From NCBI RefSeq assembly GCF_964259225.1, contig NZ_CAXVKN010000095.1: a DNA stretch of 6,644 bases. One strand, written 5' to 3'. Source of the DNA: Catenibacterium mitsuoka_A. Its GTDB lineage: Bacteria > Bacillota_I > Bacilli_A > Erysipelotrichales > Coprobacillaceae. The translations under genes were made by a program, and so were the position numbers. This document shows positions 5,136 to 6,644 of this stretch, in pieces. Under the pieces are notes generated by a model, which had not been told where the DNA came from, did no database searches, and was given only the letters and a program-made list of their open reading frames with translations. Position 1 is the first letter of the stretch. Each line of letters opens with the position of its first letter.

Positions 5136-6476
5136 TTATCCTTTATATACTTCCTGATCAATCATGTTTTCTTTCTTAGCTACAATTACTGAAGTAGAAG
5201 CATCACCAACTACATTAAGTGAAGTAACTAACATTTCAATAGGTCTATTGATTGAAAGAATTAATGAGTATGCAAGTAATGCTGCATCGTTTGTATAACC
5301 CATACCAGTTAAGATAGTAAATAGGATCACAGCACCTGCACCTGGTGCAGCTGGAGTACCAACTGATGCAATTAATGCAAGTACTGCAATAACTGCCATA
5401 GACATGAATGTTACTTTATATCCAGAACTTGCTGCAATAAACATAGCTGCAATAACCTGCATGATTGCTGTACCATCCATGTTGATTGTCATACCTAAAG
5501 GTAATACAAATGATGCAATCTGATCATTTACACCTAATTCTTCAGTTACTGTTCTCTTATTGATTGGAAGAGTTGCAGCACTAGAAGAAGTAGAGAAACC
5601 AAATAAAGCAACCTTAACCATCTTCTTCATGAATGGCTTTGGATTTACTCTAGCCATAGACATTAAGTAGATAGGATAAGCTAAGAATAAATATATAAAT
5701 AATGCAATAACAACTGTAACAACATAAGCAAGTGCTGGTCTTAATGAATCAATACCATAAATTGCGAATGTTCTAGTTAATAAGCAGAAGATACCAATAG
5801 GTGCAAACTTATTAACTACAAATGATAAGAATAAAGTAATAATCTTAGACACTTCTTCGAATAACTTCTTTAGAGTCTTTGTTTCTTCTTCTAATGTATT
5901 CATTGCTAGACCCATAGCAACTGCTATAAACACGATAGCAAGTACATTACTATTAGTAGAGAAAGCTGAAATAAAATTGTTAGGAATAATATTTAAAATA
6001 ATGTTTAATGGGTTAGAACCAGTAGTACCCTGCTGGATTGTTACTGCTGCTTTACCCACTGCATTAAAGAAACCTAAACGATATACAATAGAGGCAATTA
6101 CACCTGCAAAACATAATGCACATACAGTTGTAATAAAGAAAGTTAAAATAGTCTTAGTAGAAATTCTACCTAACTTCTTTGTATCTGTGATAGTTGAAAT
6201 AGCTAATGTAATAGATACAAATACCATAGGTACAATAATAAGCTGTAATGAATTAACAAATAACTGACCTATAATATAGAAGATTCCAACAGCTTTAGTT
6301 GCTGTAGGCTGTGTAATATCCTGAAAGAATAATTTATTGATCTTTGTCCAAAGATCAGTCTGACCACTACTTATTAAGTGTTCTCTTAACATAATGCAGC
6401 CAAACCCACAGGCAAGACCACAAATCATCGTAATTAACATCTTTTTAGCTAACTGCTTACCATTACTTGTTTTCAT
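5136..6476 (-). CDS. Dicarboxylate/amino acid:cation symporter (DAACS family)
   Basis: A complete 446-residue inner-membrane secondary transporter that takes up a small organic or amino acid together with Na+ or H+. The family signatures are in order: serine-rich STSSSAATLP (295-304, first re-entrant hairpin), NMDGT (332-336, transmembrane segment 7, cation and substrate site), GTPAAPGAG (373-381, second hairpin) and NVVGD (421-425, transmembrane segment 8). Eight hydrophobic segments are visible. The substrate-selecting positions differ from GltPh: its Arg397 corresponds to Val417 here and its Asp394 to Glu414, so a glutamate or aspartate substrate is doubtful and no gltP/gltT symbol is given. 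I chose the ATG at 6476 because AGGAGGG lies five bases before it; a start 15 codons upstream lacks this. It is a single-gene unit with its own promoter and terminator and regular AT-rich codon use, probably core genome. Confidence 0.9.
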   Translation of the reverse strand: MKTSNGKQLAKKMLITMICGLACGFGCIMLREHLISSGQTDLWTKINKLFFQDITQPTATKAVGIFYIIGQLFVNSLQLIIVPMVFVSITLAISTITDTKKLGRISTKTILTFFITTVCALCFAGVIASIVYRLGFFNAVGKAAVTIQQGTTGSNPLNIILNIIPNNFISAFSTNSNVLAIVFIAVAMGLAMNTLEEETKTLKKLFEEVSKIITLFLSFVVNKFAPIGIFCLLTRTFAIYGIDSLRPALAYVVTVVIALFIYLFLAYPIYLMSMARVNPKPFMKKMVKVALFGFSTSSSAATLPINKRTVTEELGVNDQIASFVLPLGMTINMDGTAIMQVIAAMFIAASSGYKVTFMSMAVIAVLALIASVGTPAAPGAGAVILFTILTGMGYTNDAALLAYSLILSINRPIEMLVTSLNVVGDASTSVIVAKKENMIDQEVYKG

Positions 6477-6512
6477 TTTTACCCTCCTGAATTTAATCCC
6501 AAAATTGAGACT

Positions 6513-6541
6513 ATTATACACTATCTAGAACATAATGCAAA
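6513..6541 (-). promoter_or_regulatory. Promoter of the symporter gene
   Basis: On the minus strand a perfect -10 TATAAT (6518-6513) lies 17 bases after -35 TTTGCA (6541-6536, four of six consensus). The leader to the ATG at 6476 is about 30 bases long and includes the AGGAGGG ribosome site. Confidence 0.65.
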
Positions 6542-6545
6542 TAGT

Positions 6546-6563
6546 ATTCACTAAAATGTGAAT
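6546..6563. promoter_or_regulatory. Candidate regulator site upstream of the symporter promoter
   Basis: ATTCAC (6546-6551) and GTGAAT (6558-6563) are perfect inverted copies with a six-base spacer, starting four bases upstream of the -35 box. The position suits an activator or a repressor. No regulator gene is present in the window, so the binding protein is unknown. Confidence 0.35.
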
Positions 6564-6600
6564 GAGCTCTGATTCCAATATGATAATGTCTTAATGTATC

Positions 6601-6638
6601 CAAGTTGATATTGTCCCAATTGGGACAATATCAACTTG
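6601..6638. repeat. Perfect 38-bp palindrome
   Basis: The half-site CAAGTTGATATTGTCCC plus AA is followed directly by its exact reverse complement, giving 38 bases of perfect dyad with no spacer at the centre (AATT). The flanking bases (C on both sides) break the symmetry. There is no T run on either side, so it is not an obvious terminator. It could be a binding site, a bidirectional transcription barrier, or two abutted inverted ends of an insertion sequence. It lies six bases from the window edge, which prevents a decision. Confidence 0.9.
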
Positions 6639-6644
6639 CCGTGT

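Noticed and set aside
5977..6267. Plus-strand frame of 96 codons inside the symporter gene
   Set aside because: It is a shadow of the transporter coding sequence; its hydrophobic look mirrors that gene.
6601..6638. Intrinsic terminator
   Set aside because: The stem is perfect, but there is no loop sequence and no T run on either strand.
1..6644. CRISPR array, tRNA or rRNA genes
   Set aside because: No regularly spaced direct repeats and no tRNA-like or rRNA-like sequence was seen on either strand.

Overview
The window comes from a low-GC Gram-positive bacterium, probably a gut Firmicute of the Clostridia or Erysipelotrichia type. This is inferred from the AT-rich codon use, the strong AGGAGG-type ribosome sites, the TTGnnn/TATAAT promoters and the insertion-sequence families. 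It looks like accessory DNA next to a core transporter gene. Only family-level identities are given, because no database search was possible.

Layout. Positions 1-208 hold no convincing gene, only an interrupted dyad. Positions 209-1031 (minus strand) carry a compact type II toxin-antitoxin operon: a promoter with an overlapping candidate operator, a Phd/YefM-like antitoxin, a RelE/ParE-like toxin and a strong terminator. A well-initiated 40-residue small ORF follows the terminator. Positions 1058-1942 (minus strand) hold a membrane-anchored 273-residue protein of unknown function with its own promoter. Positions 1993-2452 are a collapsed IS3-type element: OrfA is intact, nearly all of OrfB is deleted, and imperfect terminal repeats remain. 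It abuts a decayed IS605-type tnpB (2453-3034), whose hairpin-rich right end is still visible to about 3127.

Positions 3237-4945 (plus strand) carry a DUF1016/YhcG-type PD-(D/E)XK nuclease and then a 216-residue ORF that resembles the C-terminal part of a larger, possibly SIR2-type, defence protein. The nuclease reading frame is shifted at an A8 tract next to the better start codon. With the toxin-antitoxin pair and the unknown membrane protein, this looks like the remains of a defence island shuffled by insertion sequences.

Positions 4928-5078 (minus strand) hold the most interesting object: a near-consensus promoter, about 117 nt of sequence that folds well only on the minus strand, and a long GU-rich terminator hairpin with six U. 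No ORF explains it, so it is a candidate small non-coding RNA. Positions 5088-6541 (minus strand) contain a complete dicarboxylate/amino acid:cation symporter gene with its own promoter and terminator, probably core genome. Beyond it lies a perfect 38-bp spacerless palindrome (6601-6638) at the window edge.
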